A stretch of DNA of 64,000 nt from Thermalbibacter longus (GCF_023806485.1 NZ_JAMSLR010000009.1:80790-144789), one strand, 5' to 3'; shown: positions 35,013-44,428, numbered from the stretch's first letter. The notes: generated from the letters alone by a model not told the origin. Program-made: numbers and translations.

Positions 35013-35860
35013 GCGCGTCGAGCCATCTTCGCCCATATCTCATCAAACTGGTGCTGGTAGCCGTTCTGGCGATCTTCCTCGCCCAGGCGCTCTTCCCCTT
35101 CGCCTGGATGGCGATCACGGCGTTCAAGCGCGATAGCGACCTGTACAACCCGACCAACAATCCCTTCCTCTTCAACGAGCCACCAACACTGGCCCATTTC
35201 CGTCTTCTCTTCAACGAGACGAAATTCCTGCGATGGGTCGCGAATACCGCCGGAGTCGGCCTCTCGACAGTGTTGATCACCCTCGTACTGGCCGTCCCAG
35301 CAGCCTACGCCCTGTCGCGCCTGCGCGGGCGGCTCGGCCAGCAGCTCGCCGTCGCGATTTTCCTTACCTACCTGGTGCCACCGACGCTGCTCTTCCTGCC
35401 GCTCTCCCAGATCGTCAGCACGCTCGGGTTCCAGGATAAGCTGTGGGCCTTGGTGATTACCTACCCGAGCCTCAGTACCCCATTCGTCGCCTGGTTGCTC
35501 ATGGGCTTCTTCCGCTCGCTACCCCAGGAGCTCGAGGAGGCCGCCCTCGTCGACGGCGCCGATCGGTTCACCGCCTTCCGCCGCATCATGTTGCCGCTCG
35601 CGGTTCCTGGGATTCTTACCGCTGTGATCTTCACGTTTACCTTGGCAGTGAACGAGTTCATCTACGCGCTCACCTTCGTGTCGATCTCGGACCTCAAGAC
35701 CGTCAGCGCCGGCGTGCCGACCGACCTTATCCGCGGTGACGTCTTCTTCTGGGGAGCAATCATGGGATCCGCGCTCGTCGTGAGTCTTCCGGTCGCGCTC
35801 CTCTATAACGCCTTCCTCGACCGCTTCGTGGAGGGGTTGACCGCGGGAGCGCTCCGCTAG
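35009..35860 (+). CDS. Carbohydrate ABC transporter permease (MalG/UgpE type)
   Basis: This encodes 283 aa, starting at a GTG that overlaps the previous stop (GTGA). It has six membrane segments and the EAA motif LPQELEEAALVDGADRFTAFRRIMLPLA. It pairs with the permease upstream and with the lipoprotein downstream (59-bp gap). Confidence 0.95.
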   Translation: MSASSHLRPYLIKLVLVAVLAIFLAQALFPFAWMAITAFKRDSDLYNPTNNPFLFNEPPTLAHFRLLFNETKFLRWVANTAGVGLSTVLITLVLAVPAAYALSRLRGRLGQQLAVAIFLTYLVPPTLLFLPLSQIVSTLGFQDKLWALVITYPSLSTPFVAWLLMGFFRSLPQELEEAALVDGADRFTAFRRIMLPLAVPGILTAVIFTFTLAVNEFIYALTFVSISDLKTVSAGVPTDLIRGDVFFWGAIMGSALVVSLPVALLYNAFLDRFVEGLTAGALR

Positions 35861-35919
35861 TTCCGGCAGGAGGCGATCAGCGGTTGGTTCCGGTGTATCT
35901 CACGTGAGGAGGTCGAGCG

Positions 35920-37359
35920 ATGCGACGACTCACTCGCCGCCGTCTGCTCCAGTGGATAGCCGTCTCCGCCGCTACGGGCCTGCTCGCTGCCTGCGGTGGC
36001 GAAGAGACGACGCCGACTCAGCCGAGCGGGGCCGGTGCCCAGGCTACACCGACAACTGCTCCAAGTACACCGACCACCCAAGCAAGTCCCGCCGCGGCAG
36101 CGTCGCCCACCGTCATCGCTTCCCCCACGCCATCCGGGCCGAAGGAACTCAGAATCCTTCAATGGAGCCATTTCGTGCCCGACAGCGATAAGTGGTTCGA
36201 CGAATTCGCCCAACGGTGGGGCCAGGAGAATAACGTCACAGTCGTGTCCGACCATATCAACTATGCCGACATCCCGGCGCGGGCTGCCGCTGAGGTTTCG
36301 GCGCAGAGCGGCCACGATCTCTTCGCGTTCGGATTCCCGCCAGCTCAGTACGAGCCAGAGGTCGTCCCGCTCAACGATCTCATCGAGGAGTTCAAGAGGG
36401 AGTACGGCGACCCGTACCCGATCCTCGAGCGCTCCTGCTATAACCCCAAGACTGATACCTGGTTCGCTTTTATGGACTTTTGGGCTGCCGACCCGGTGAA
36501 CTACCGCATCGACCTGTTCCAGCAGGTCGGCGGGAACCCCGATACCTGGCAGGGGATTCTCGAAGCCGGGCGCCAGCTCAAGCAGATGGGAAACCCGATC
36601 GGCATCGGCTTCTCGCCGGAGATCGATACCGGCATGGCGATGCGCGCTATCATGTGGGGCTTCGGCACCTCGATCCAGGACGAGAACGGGGAGATCGTCA
36701 TCAACAAGCCGGAGACCATCGAGGCGCTGAACTACGCTCGCCAGCTCTTCCAGGAGGCTGAGACCGAGGAGGTGCTGGCCTGGGATGCCTCGTCCAACAA
36801 CCGGTTCCTGGCCTCCGGGCGCGGTGCGCTGATCCTGAACGCGATCTCCGCCCTCCGGACTATCGAGGGCACCTACCCGGATCTCGCGCCGAACATCGGT
36901 CTCGCCAAGGCGGCCGCCGGCCCGGCCGATCGCCGCGGCTGCGCCCACTGGTACAACTGCTTCGTCATCTGGAAGTTCTCGCCCAACGTCGATCTGGCGA
37001 AGCAGTTCCTCAAGGATCTCGTCGCGAACTATCGCGACAAGTTCCTGGCGAGCAAGTTCTACGACATCCCCTCCTTCCCGAAAGCGGTACCGGACTGGCA
37101 GGACCTGGTCCAGAACGACCCCAACGCCAAGCCCACCGACAAGTACGCCGTGCTGGCCACCGCCCCCGAGTGGACGGTCAACGTCGGCTGGCCGGGCTAC
37201 ATGAACGCCGCCGAGGCGGAGATCTTCGACCTCTGGATCATTAACGACATGTTCACCAAGGTGGCGACCGGCCAGGCGGAGCCTCAGGCAGCGCTGGACG
37301 AGGCCGAGCAGAAGATCAACGACGTGTTCAAGAAGTGGCGCGACCGCGGCCTGATCTGA
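35920..37359 (+). CDS. Extracellular sugar-binding lipoprotein of the ABC importer
   Basis: This encodes 479 aa from the ATG at 35920, with GAGGAGG upstream. The signal peptide has RRLTRRRLLQW and a lipobox LLAAC with Cys25; the twin Arg region makes Tat export possible. A Thr/Pro/Ala-rich linker (about residues 30-65) tethers the domain. The mature part is a family 1 solute-binding protein with conserved WFDEFAQRWGQENN near the start. The sugar cannot be identified. Its position upstream of the amino-sugar block suggests, without proving, an oligosaccharide substrate. Confidence 0.93.
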   Translation: MRRLTRRRLLQWIAVSAATGLLAACGGEETTPTQPSGAGAQATPTTAPSTPTTQASPAAAASPTVIASPTPSGPKELRILQWSHFVPDSDKWFDEFAQRWGQENNVTVVSDHINYADIPARAAAEVSAQSGHDLFAFGFPPAQYEPEVVPLNDLIEEFKREYGDPYPILERSCYNPKTDTWFAFMDFWAADPVNYRIDLFQQVGGNPDTWQGILEAGRQLKQMGNPIGIGFSPEIDTGMAMRAIMWGFGTSIQDENGEIVINKPETIEALNYARQLFQEAETEEVLAWDASSNNRFLASGRGALILNAISALRTIEGTYPDLAPNIGLAKAAAGPADRRGCAHWYNCFVIWKFSPNVDLAKQFLKDLVANYRDKFLASKFYDIPSFPKAVPDWQDLVQNDPNAKPTDKYAVLATAPEWTVNVGWPGYMNAAEAEIFDLWIINDMFTKVATGQAEPQAALDEAEQKINDVFKKWRDRGLI

Positions 37360-37388
37360 GCCCGACGAGGATCAACGTTCCAATAACG

Positions 37389-37419
37389 GGCGGCTCCCCC
37401 AAGGCTAGGGGGAGCCGCC
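37389..37419 (+). terminator. Rho-independent-type terminator of the sugar ABC operon
   Basis: GGCGGCTCCCCC at 37389-37400 pairs perfectly with GGGGGAGCCGCC at 37408-37419 around a 7-nt loop, 30 bp after the lipoprotein stop. Only TT follows. Confidence 0.8.
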
Positions 37420-37488
37420 TTGCCGTGTGCCGTGTCCTTCGTCCCGCCTTCGAACGGCTACCGGCGGGACGATACCGCGCCAATGGCC

Positions 37489-38274
37489 TTACCGGCCCTT
37501 CCACTGGGGCTTGCGCTTCTCGAGGAAGGCGTTGACCCCTTCGCGGAAGTCCTCGCTCATGTAGCAGGTTAGGATCAGGTCCTCGGCGCGCGGCGGCCGC
37601 CGGTGATCCAGCACGCGCCGCACAGCCTCCTTCGTTGCCTGGATCGTCAGCGGCGCGTTGGCAGCGATCTGTTCCGCCAGCTCCTGGGCCCGGTCGAACA
37701 GCGCCTCCGGCTCGACGATCTCGTTGACTAGTCCGATCGCCCTGGCTTCCTCGGCCTCGATCATCCGCGCCGTGAACAGCAGCTCCTTGGTGCGCGCCGG
37801 CCCGATCAGGTCGACCAGCCGGGCGTAGTTGCTCATCGAGAGGCAGTTGCCGAGCGTGCGGGCGATCGGAATGCCGAAGCGGGCGTCGGGCGTGCAGATC
37901 CGTAGATCGCAGGCGAGCGCGATGCTGGCTCCTCCACCCACCGCATACCCGCGGATGGCGGCGATGGTCGGGCGAGCGAGCGTCTCCAGCCGGCCGATCA
38001 CCTGATCGATCCTCGCCTCGTAGTCGAGCGCATGCTGCGGATCGGTGAAGGTCCGGAATTGGCTGATATCGGTGCCGGCCACGAACGCCCTGTCCCCGGC
38101 CCCGGTCAGCACCATGACCCGGATCTCCGGGTCCTGCTCCACCAGCTCGCAGGCGCGCGCCAGGCCGTCGTACATGGCGAACGTCATCGCGTTGCGCGTC
38201 TCCGGCCGGTTGAATGTCAGCCAGGCCACCCGCCCACGACGCTCGAACACCAGGTCAGGGGTACCGATCTCCAT
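37489..38274 (-). CDS. Enoyl-CoA hydratase/isomerase (crotonase) family protein
   Basis: This encodes 261 aa from ATG 38274, with GGAGGAG upstream. Crotonase fold motifs are TFNRPETRNAMTF, the oxyanion-hole segment DRAFVAGTDIS and GYAVGGGASIALACDLRI. The position where enoyl-CoA hydratases carry catalytic Glu (PE in FGQPE) reads FGIPIARTLGNCLS, so it is not a standard hydratase; another CoA reaction is likely. It lies 47 bp downstream of the class III CoA-transferase on the same strand, probably one operon for a carnitine-like or branched acid pathway. Confidence 0.88.
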   Translation of the reverse strand: MEIGTPDLVFERRGRVAWLTFNRPETRNAMTFAMYDGLARACELVEQDPEIRVMVLTGAGDRAFVAGTDISQFRTFTDPQHALDYEARIDQVIGRLETLARPTIAAIRGYAVGGGASIALACDLRICTPDARFGIPIARTLGNCLSMSNYARLVDLIGPARTKELLFTARMIEAEEARAIGLVNEIVEPEALFDRAQELAEQIAANAPLTIQATKEAVRRVLDHRRPPRAEDLILTCYMSEDFREGVNAFLEKRKPQWKGR

Positions 38275-38321
38275 CGCTCCTCCGTCTCGCTGCATCTACG
38301 CCTCTGCCCACTCTCGAACGC

Positions 38322-39566
38322 TCAGCCTGCCGCCTCTGCCTGGCCAGCAGGGCCACAGCCGATCACGCCGCGCTCGCGCAAGCGGCGCATCTCGTCGCCG
38401 GTAACGCCGATCTCCCTCAGCACCTCATCAGTATGCTGGCCGAGCAGCGGCGGGGCGAGCCGGATCGCGCCCGGCGTCTCGCTCAGCTTGACCGGCAAGC
38501 CCAGCAAGCGGACGGTTCCCATCGCCGGGTGGGGAAGCTCGACCACCATCTGCCGGTGCCGCACCTGCGGGTGCTCCATGGCCTGATCGATACCATAGAT
38601 CGGGCCGCAGGGGATCCCGGCCTCGTTCAGGATGCTCTCCCATTCGTCGATGGTATGCGCCTGGAGACGCTCGCTGATGAGCTCGGCCAGCAGCTCGCGG
38701 TTGCGGTGCCGGTCACCGTTGGTCTTGAAGCGCGGGTCATCTAGCCACTCTTCCGCCCCGAGCACCTCGCACAGCTTGCGCCAGCGCTTCTCGCCAGTCG
38801 CGCCGATCGTGAGGTACCCGTCGCGGGCACGGAAGACACCATAGGGCGCGTTGAGCGGGTGGTGATTACCGGCCGGCGGCGGTGCCCCAGCACCGTTCAG
38901 GTAGCGCACTGCCTGGAAGCTCAACATCCCGACCATGCCTTCCAGCAGCGAGGTTTGGACGTGCTGGCCACGCCCGGTGCGCTCCCGCGCCTGCAAGGCC
39001 GCCAGTACGCCGTAGGCCGCAAGCAGTCCGGTGAGCAGGTCGGCAATCGGGATGCCGACGCGCACTGGCTCGCCACCCTCGAAGCCGGTGACGCTCATCA
39101 ACCCCGAGACTCCCTGGATGATCTGGTCCAGCCCAGGACGGTCAGCGTAGGGCCCGTCGGCGCCGAAGCCGGAGATGGAGCAGTAAATGATGCGCGGGTT
39201 GCGCTCGGCCATCGCACGGTAGCCGATCCCCAGCGCGTCCATTACGCCAGGGCGGAAGTTCTCGACAACCACGTCGGCGGTCTCGGCGAGCCGGCGAAAG
39301 ATCTCCTGGCCCTCCGGCTGCTTGATATCGAGCTCTATGGAGCGCTTGTTGCGGTTCGCCGCCAGGAAGAAGGCGCTCTGACCATCGAAGAACGGTGGGC
39401 CAGACGCTCGCCCGTCGTCGCCCTCGCCCGGCTTCTCGATCTTGATGACGTCAGCGCCGAGGTCACCGAGCCACATGGCGCAGGTCGGCCCGGCGAGGTG
39501 CCGTCCCAGGTCGAGGACCCGAATCCCTGCCAGCGGCATATGCTCTGCCTGCAAACCTTCTCCCAC
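38322..39566 (-). CDS. CaiB/BaiF family (class III) CoA-transferase
   Basis: This encodes 414 aa. GTG 39566 has GGGAGGG upstream; ATG 39539 (MPLAGIRVLDLG) is the alternative start. Family III features are RVLDLGRHLAGPTCAMWLGDLGADVIKIE, NRNKRSIELDIK and the catalytic Asp in GFGADGPYADRPGLDQ. It moves CoA between organic acids through an aspartyl-CoA thioester. The crotonase downstream is the likely partner. The acid substrate is unknown. Confidence 0.92.
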   Translation of the reverse strand: MGEGLQAEHMPLAGIRVLDLGRHLAGPTCAMWLGDLGADVIKIEKPGEGDDGRASGPPFFDGQSAFFLAANRNKRSIELDIKQPEGQEIFRRLAETADVVVENFRPGVMDALGIGYRAMAERNPRIIYCSISGFGADGPYADRPGLDQIIQGVSGLMSVTGFEGGEPVRVGIPIADLLTGLLAAYGVLAALQARERTGRGQHVQTSLLEGMVGMLSFQAVRYLNGAGAPPPAGNHHPLNAPYGVFRARDGYLTIGATGEKRWRKLCEVLGAEEWLDDPRFKTNGDRHRNRELLAELISERLQAHTIDEWESILNEAGIPCGPIYGIDQAMEHPQVRHRQMVVELPHPAMGTVRLLGLPVKLSETPGAIRLAPPLLGQHTDEVLREIGVTGDEMRRLRERGVIGCGPAGQAEAAG

Positions 39567-39748
39567 CGTGCTGCCCTCCCGCTCGGCCTGCTCCAGTCGC
39601 GCCCAGTGTAACAGAAGCGCCGCTCCTCACCCTCGCTGGAGCCATCTCACCCAGCCAGCTATCATGCCGCGCAGGCTGACGATGCCGGCTGCTGGAACGG
39701 TTCAAGCCGGGAAGGGCACGCGCGCAAGCGGAGAGAGGAGGCAGCAGG

Positions 39749-40270
39749 GTGACTGTGTACGCGCTCGGAGAGCGCCGACCTCAGATCGATCCCAGCGTCT
39801 ACATCGCGGAGGGCGCCCGGGTCATCGGCGATGTCGTACTCGGCCCCGGTGCCAGCGTCTGGTTCAATGCGGTGCTGCGCGGCGATACCGAGCAGATCCT
39901 GATCGGCGAGGGCACGAACATCCAGGACGGCGCCGTCGTGCACGCCGACCCGGGCTACCCGTGCGTCGTCGGTGCCCGCGTGATTGCCGGCCACGGGGCG
40001 ATCCTCCACGGCTGCCAGATCGGTGACGACTGCCTGATCGGGATGGGAGCGATCGTGCTCAATGGGGCCCGGCTCGGCCCCGGCTGTATCGTCGCCGCCG
40101 GGGCGTTGATCCCCGAGAGGCGGGAGATCCCCGAGCGCTCGCTCGTCATGGGGGTGCCGGCCCGGGTGGTTCGCGCGGTGACCGATGCGGAGGTGGAGGA
40201 GATACGCGCCGCGGCGGAGCGGTACCGCCAGCGGGCCGCGATATACCGCTCGACGCTCCGCCAGGTCTGA
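39749..40270 (+). CDS. Gamma-class carbonic anhydrase family protein (left-handed beta-helix)
   Basis: This encodes 173 aa from GTG 39749, with GAGGAGGCAG upstream. Hexapeptide repeats cover residues 15-125. Zinc-ligand histidines His65, His82 and His87 (VVHAD, AGHGAILHG) and the Arg-Asp pair RGD at 44-46 are present. It lacks the acidic loop of archaeal Cam, so it resembles CamH/PaaY-like proteins, some of which hydrate CO2 and others act as CoA thioesterases. Its divergence from the CoA-transferase fits either role. Confidence 0.88.
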   Translation: MTVYALGERRPQIDPSVYIAEGARVIGDVVLGPGASVWFNAVLRGDTEQILIGEGTNIQDGAVVHADPGYPCVVGARVIAGHGAILHGCQIGDDCLIGMGAIVLNGARLGPGCIVAAGALIPERREIPERSLVMGVPARVVRAVTDAEVEEIRAAAERYRQRAAIYRSTLRQV

Positions 40271-40448
40271 GCGACCCAAGGGCTGCTGCCAAACCGTGGT
40301 ACGGCGGCCGGTAGCCTGCGGCCCTCCTCTGGCCCGAGCCCAGCCGGTCCACCCACCTGTTCCGCCTAGACTCGCGCGAGGTGGTGTGGGGCCAGCCACC
40401 GGAGCATTGGCGGCGCCTGATATCCGGGAAGAGAGCGGCGAAGAACCG
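40271..40448. other. Short intergenic stretch, nothing recognised
   Basis: GC-rich sequence after the carbonic anhydrase gene without a gene or a clear signal before the palindrome at 40449. Confidence 0.4.
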
Positions 40449-40476
40449 GTAGGGGCGAATGATGATCCGCCCCTAC
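40449..40476. repeat. REP-like palindrome GTAGGGGCG-10-CGCCCCTAC
   Basis: GTAGGGGCG at 40449-40457 pairs perfectly with CGCCCCTAC at 40468-40476 around a 10-nt AT-rich loop. Palindromes of this sort are scattered in many Chloroflexota and cyanobacterial genomes. It may serve as a terminator for the carbonic anhydrase gene. Confidence 0.6.
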
Positions 40477-40702
40477 ATTTGGGGAGGGGATACCTGGCGA
40501 CGACCGGGGATCTCGAGACGGCGCACCAGGGCGCGGCGTTCCGATCGGACCGGCAGCCGGGTCTCACTTCCGCGCGGGTGTCGCATGCCTCTCAATCTAG
40601 CCGACCTGCCCCTGGCTTCCACGTGATCGTCGAGCGAGCCGCTGTCCGGGCGTCTTCCTCCAGAACATCGACGCGCTCGCACGCGATCATGAAGGAAGCG
40701 CA

Positions 40703-40747
40703 ATGGTCTTGACATGAGAGCCAATTGGTCCTAACATCATAACCAAT
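40703..40747 (+). promoter_or_regulatory. Promoter of the GntR operon overlapping DasR/NagR-like half-sites
   Basis: The -35 TTGACA (40709-40714) and -10 TAACAT (40732-40737) have a 17-bp spacer. Overlapping them are TGGTCTTGACAT and TGGTCCTAACAT, near-identical (10 of 12) and 22 bp apart. ATTGGT at 40724 and ACCAAT at 40742 form an inverted pair. The first copy matches 9 of 12 positions of the DasR/NagR consensus TGGTCTAGACCA as I recall it. Confidence 0.7.
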
Positions 40748-40784
40748 AGCCGAGTGCAGCCCTATCCAACTGCGTGGAGGCATT

Positions 40785-41582
40785 GTGGCGGCCACCCGGT
40801 CCTGGTTTGATCCTGGGAACGGTGTCCCCAAGTACCGGCAGCTCCAGCAGGTCCTCGAAGAGCTGATCGACCGGCTCCAGCCGGGCGACCCGCTCCCGCC
40901 CGAGCGCCAGCTCGAGCTCGAGTACGGGGTCAGCCGGGTCACCGTGCGCCAGGCGCTCCAGCAGCTCGTCCTCGCCGGCCGGCTCGAACGCATCCAGGGC
41001 CGCGGCACGTTCGTCGCCCGGCCGAAGCTCGAGCAGGTCCTGGCACTCACCTCGTTCACCGAAGACATGATCCGGCGCGGGCTGCGCCCCGGCAGCCGGA
41101 CACTCGGCGTCGAGCAGGTCCCGGCGAGCGGATCGATCGCTCAGCACCTCCGGCTCCCGGAGGGCGCGCCGGTCCTGATGCTCCAGCGACTGCGCCTGGC
41201 CGATGATGAGCCGATGGCGCTCGAGACGGTCTTTCTCCCGGCCAGCCGCTTCCCCGACCTGACAGAGACCGACCTGACCAACCGCTCGCTCTACGCCTGG
41301 CTCGCCGAGCGACACGGGATCGAGCTCGGCCACGGGACGCAGACGATCGAGGCGACCGTACTAGGAGCCGAGGAGGCACGGTTACTGGAGGTGGCACCGG
41401 GGATGCCAGCGTTCCGGCTGGAGCGCTTGAGTTACGACCAGTTCGGCCGGCCAGTAGAGCTGGTACGCAGCCTGTACCGCGGCGACCGGTACAAGCTCCA
41501 CGCCCGGCTCGAGCGGCCGCGGGGAGCAGCCCCGAGCAGCGCGTCGCTGCGGCGGCGCGAGGCGGGAGGGGACGACCGGTGA
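40785..41582 (+). CDS. GntR/HutC-family transcriptional regulator (probable amino-sugar regulator, NagR/DasR-like)
   Basis: This encodes 265 aa from GTG 40785, with GGAGG 4 nt upstream. The N-terminal winged helix has YRQLQQVLEELIDRLQPGDPLPPER and YGVSRVTVRQALQQLVLAGRL, ending in the wing RIQGRGTFVA. The C-terminal UTRA effector domain starts near residue 85. UTRA regulators of this group often bind GlcNAc-6-P or GlcN-6-P. The genes downstream and the DasR-like boxes in its promoter support that effector. It likely represses its own operon. The stop overlaps the next GTG (GTGA). Confidence 0.9.
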   Translation: MAATRSWFDPGNGVPKYRQLQQVLEELIDRLQPGDPLPPERQLELEYGVSRVTVRQALQQLVLAGRLERIQGRGTFVARPKLEQVLALTSFTEDMIRRGLRPGSRTLGVEQVPASGSIAQHLRLPEGAPVLMLQRLRLADDEPMALETVFLPASRFPDLTETDLTNRSLYAWLAERHGIELGHGTQTIEATVLGAEEARLLEVAPGMPAFRLERLSYDQFGRPVELVRSLYRGDRYKLHARLERPRGAAPSSASLRRREAGGDDR

Positions 41583-42079
41583 GCCAGAGCCGGCGCCCGG
41601 CAGCGCGCCACGCAGTCTTACCCGATCACAGCCCGGAGGCCATCCTCAACGCCCTGCGCACCGGTCCCTATGGCCACTGCGTGTATCGTTGCGACAACAA
41701 CGCAGTCGACCACCAGGTGGTCTTGCTCGAGTTCGAGGGCAAGCTGGCGGTGAGCCTCACCATGCAGGGATGCTCGCACGTGGAGGGGCGCACCCTGCGC
41801 TTCGACGGCACGCGGGCAACGCTGCTGGCTAACGAGTCGCGCCGCGAGCTGCTCGTCGCCGACCATCTCACCGGTGAGACCGACCTGATCAGGCTCCCCG
41901 AACCGGTGGGCGGGCACGGCGGCGGCGACGTCGGACTGATGCGCACCTTCGTCCGAGCCGTCCGCGGCGAGGTAGCTTCGGTGCTGACGACGGCGCGGCA
42001 GTCGGTCGAGAGCCATCTCATCGCCTTCGCCGCCGAGGAGGCGCGCCTGAGCGGCAAAGTTATCGAGATGGACCTGTAG
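41579..42079 (+). CDS. Stand-alone C-terminal domain of a Gfo/Idh/MocA oxidoreductase, NAD-binding half absent
   Basis: This encodes 166 aa from GTG 41579, coupled to the GntR stop. The sequence matches the C-terminal substrate and dimer domain of Gfo/Idh/MocA proteins: [55 protein letters not shown] and [22 protein letters not shown]. No Rossmann GxGxxG domain precedes it; the GntR gene fills that space. Either a truncated relic or a small sugar-phosphate-binding protein kept in the operon. Family assignment is from memory of the C-terminal pattern. Confidence 0.75.
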   Translation: MSQSRRPAARHAVLPDHSPEAILNALRTGPYGHCVYRCDNNAVDHQVVLLEFEGKLAVSLTMQGCSHVEGRTLRFDGTRATLLANESRRELLVADHLTGETDLIRLPEPVGGHGGGDVGLMRTFVRAVRGEVASVLTTARQSVESHLIAFAAEEARLSGKVIEMDL

Positions 42080-42105
42080 GGGCAGCTCGTCGGCAGGAGC
42101 CAGGC

Positions 42106-43143
42106 ATGACCGTCCTCGAGCGCGAGATCCACGAGCAGCCAGAGGCGCTGGCCCGCCTGATCCAACACGGCCGCTCGCTCGCCGAGGATCTGGCTGCCCG
42201 GATCGCGAGCTTCGCACCCAGCGGCGTCGTGATCGCCGCGCGGGGCAGCTCGGACAACGCCGCGCGCTACGCGCAGTACTTGTTCGGAGCGCACAACCGG
42301 CTGGTCGTCGCGCTGGCCACTCCGTCGCTCTTCACGCTGTACCAAAGCCCGCCGTCGCTCGCCGGCAAGCTTGTCATCGGCATCAGCCAGTCAGGCCGCT
42401 CGCCGGACATCGTCGCGGTGATCGCCGAAGCCCGGCGCCAGGGCGCGCTGACGGTCGCGCTCACGAACGCGATAGAATCGCCCCTGGCCCAGGCGGCCGA
42501 ACACGTCTTCCCGCTCCACGCCGGGGAGGAGCGCGCCATAGCGGCGACCAAGACCTACACCGCCGAACTGGTGGCGCTCGCAATGCTCAGCGCCGCGCTC
42601 GAGGGCGAGCCGGCACGCTGGGATGCACTCGCGGCCGTGCCCGGGGCAGTACAGCGCGCAATCGAGCTCAACCTGCCGGTGCGCGAGTTAGTCAACCGGT
42701 TCCGCTATGCCAGGCACTTCGCGGTCATCGGTCGCGGGTTCAACTACGCGACCGCCTTCGAGATCGCGCTCAAGATGAAGGAGACGAGCTACGTCATCGC
42801 CGAGCCCTACTCGTCGGCCGATTTCCTCCATGGACCGATCGCGGTGATCGACGAGGGCTTCCCGGTCGTCGCGATCGCCCCCTCGGGCAAGGTGCTGGCC
42901 GATATGACCTCGTTGATCGATGTGCTCGACCAGCGGCGGGCCGAGCTGATCGTCATCTCGGATCGACAGGATCTGCTCGGCCGTGCCCGGGCTCCCTTGC
43001 CGCTGCCCGCCAGCGTGCCGGAGTGGCTCTCTCCCGTCACCGCGGCGGTTCCGGGCCAGCTTTGGGCACACGCGCTAGCGGTTACCCGCGGGCTCGACCC
43101 CGACCGCCCCCGCGGCCTGCGCAAAGTCACCGAGACGCTCTGA
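42106..43143 (+). CDS. SIS-domain sugar isomerase/deaminase (GlmS C-domain-like, NagB-II type)
   Basis: This encodes 345 aa from ATG 42106. Two SIS domains are present: [21 protein letters not shown], then [32 protein letters not shown] and [15 protein letters not shown] in the first, and [40 protein letters not shown] in the second. The glutaminase domain of GlmS is missing. In amino-sugar operons such proteins deaminate GlcN-6-P to Fru-6-P. It lies directly before nagA, which supports that role. Confidence 0.88.
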   Translation: MTVLEREIHEQPEALARLIQHGRSLAEDLAARIASFAPSGVVIAARGSSDNAARYAQYLFGAHNRLVVALATPSLFTLYQSPPSLAGKLVIGISQSGRSPDIVAVIAEARRQGALTVALTNAIESPLAQAAEHVFPLHAGEERAIAATKTYTAELVALAMLSAALEGEPARWDALAAVPGAVQRAIELNLPVRELVNRFRYARHFAVIGRGFNYATAFEIALKMKETSYVIAEPYSSADFLHGPIAVIDEGFPVVAIAPSGKVLADMTSLIDVLDQRRAELIVISDRQDLLGRARAPLPLPASVPEWLSPVTAAVPGQLWAHALAVTRGLDPDRPRGLRKVTETL

Positions 43144-43152
43144 GGGGGGCAC

Positions 43153-44361
43153 ATGCGCTACACGCTAGCCGGCGCGCTCGTCATCGATAACCGGCAGCGC
43201 CGGTCCGAGTGCCAGGTGGTGATAGAGGGCACGCGGATCGAGGCGATCGGCCACGAGGTCGCTCCCGCCGGCGCCGTTATCGACGCGCGCGACGCGCTGG
43301 TCGTGCCGGGCTTCATCGATGTGCACACGCACGGCGGTGGCGGGTTCGCCCTCCACACCGAGAGCCCAGGTGAGATCGAGGGTTATGCCCGCTGGGCGCC
43401 ACGGAGCGGGACGACCGCCTTCCTGGTTGCTGTGGTCGGCGTGCCGGGCGGCCTGCCGGAAGGCCAGCTCCGGGCCGCCGTCGAGGCGATCGACAGGCAC
43501 CGCGGAGGAGCCCAGCCAGTCGGCATCCACCTCGAGGGGCCGTACATCAACCCGACGCGGCGCGGCGCGCACCATCTCTCCTGGTTGCGCCGGCCTGACG
43601 TGGCCGAGCTGGAGCGGATACTGGAAGTGGCCGGCGAGTGGCTCCGGCTGGTGACACTGGCGCCTGAGCTACCGGGTGCGGATCTCTTGATCCGGCGGCT
43701 TGCGGAGACCGGGGTCACCGTCAGCATCGGCCATACCGATGCCACCTACGAGCAAGCGCGGCAGGCGATCGAGGCCGGCATCAGGCACGCCACCCACTGC
43801 TTCAACGCAATGCCGCCGCTCTTGCACCGCGCGCCCGGACCGCTCGGGGCCATCATCGAAGTGGAAGACGTGACCGGCGAGCTGGTCGGCGACTGCATCC
43901 ACGTGCTGCCACCGGCGATGCGCGCGCTGATCCGGGCGCTGGGCCCGGATCGCACGGTGGTCGTGACCGACTCGCAGCCGGCAGCGGGCCAGCCCGAGGG
44001 TGCGACGTTCTCCTTCGGTGGCCTCACCGCACAGGTGACCGGCGGCGTGGCGCGCCTGAGCGACGGGACGATTGCCGGCAGCGTCGTGACCATGGACCAG
44101 GCACTGCGCAACCTGGTCGAGCAGGTCGGTATCGCGCTCGAAGACGCTGTGGCGATGCTGACCGCCAACCCGGCGCGCGTCGCCGGTGTGGCGTCCCGCA
44201 AGGGGCATCTGCGGCCTGGCTACGACGCCGATCTGGTGATCCTGGACCGGGAGCTCCGCGTGCATGCCACGATCTGCCGGGGCCGCGTCGCCTTCGCGAC
44301 AGGGGAATGGCAGCGGCGGCTCGCGGGCCTCCTGCGCGACGACGCAGAGAGCGGAGCCTGA
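43153..44361 (+). CDS. nagA: N-acetylglucosamine-6-phosphate deacetylase
   Basis: This encodes 402 aa from ATG 43153 (GAGGGGGG upstream, 9 bp after the SIS gene). NagA motifs are GFIDVHTHGGGGF, HLEGPYINPTRRGAH, SIGHTDATYEQA, HCFNAMPPLLHRAPG and VVTDSQPAAG with the catalytic Asp. It removes acetate from GlcNAc-6-P, giving GlcN-6-P for the SIS deaminase upstream. Length is normal. Confidence 0.95.
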   Translation: MRYTLAGALVIDNRQRRSECQVVIEGTRIEAIGHEVAPAGAVIDARDALVVPGFIDVHTHGGGGFALHTESPGEIEGYARWAPRSGTTAFLVAVVGVPGGLPEGQLRAAVEAIDRHRGGAQPVGIHLEGPYINPTRRGAHHLSWLRRPDVAELERILEVAGEWLRLVTLAPELPGADLLIRRLAETGVTVSIGHTDATYEQARQAIEAGIRHATHCFNAMPPLLHRAPGPLGAIIEVEDVTGELVGDCIHVLPPAMRALIRALGPDRTVVVTDSQPAAGQPEGATFSFGGLTAQVTGGVARLSDGTIAGSVVTMDQALRNLVEQVGIALEDAVAMLTANPARVAGVASRKGHLRPGYDADLVILDRELRVHATICRGRVAFATGEWQRRLAGLLRDDAESGA

Positions 44362-44428
44362 CGCCGTCGCCGGGACGTGCGTGAGAAGCCTGTGCCTTCA
44401 ACTCGCGCGGGACGCTGGAGAGAGGAGC

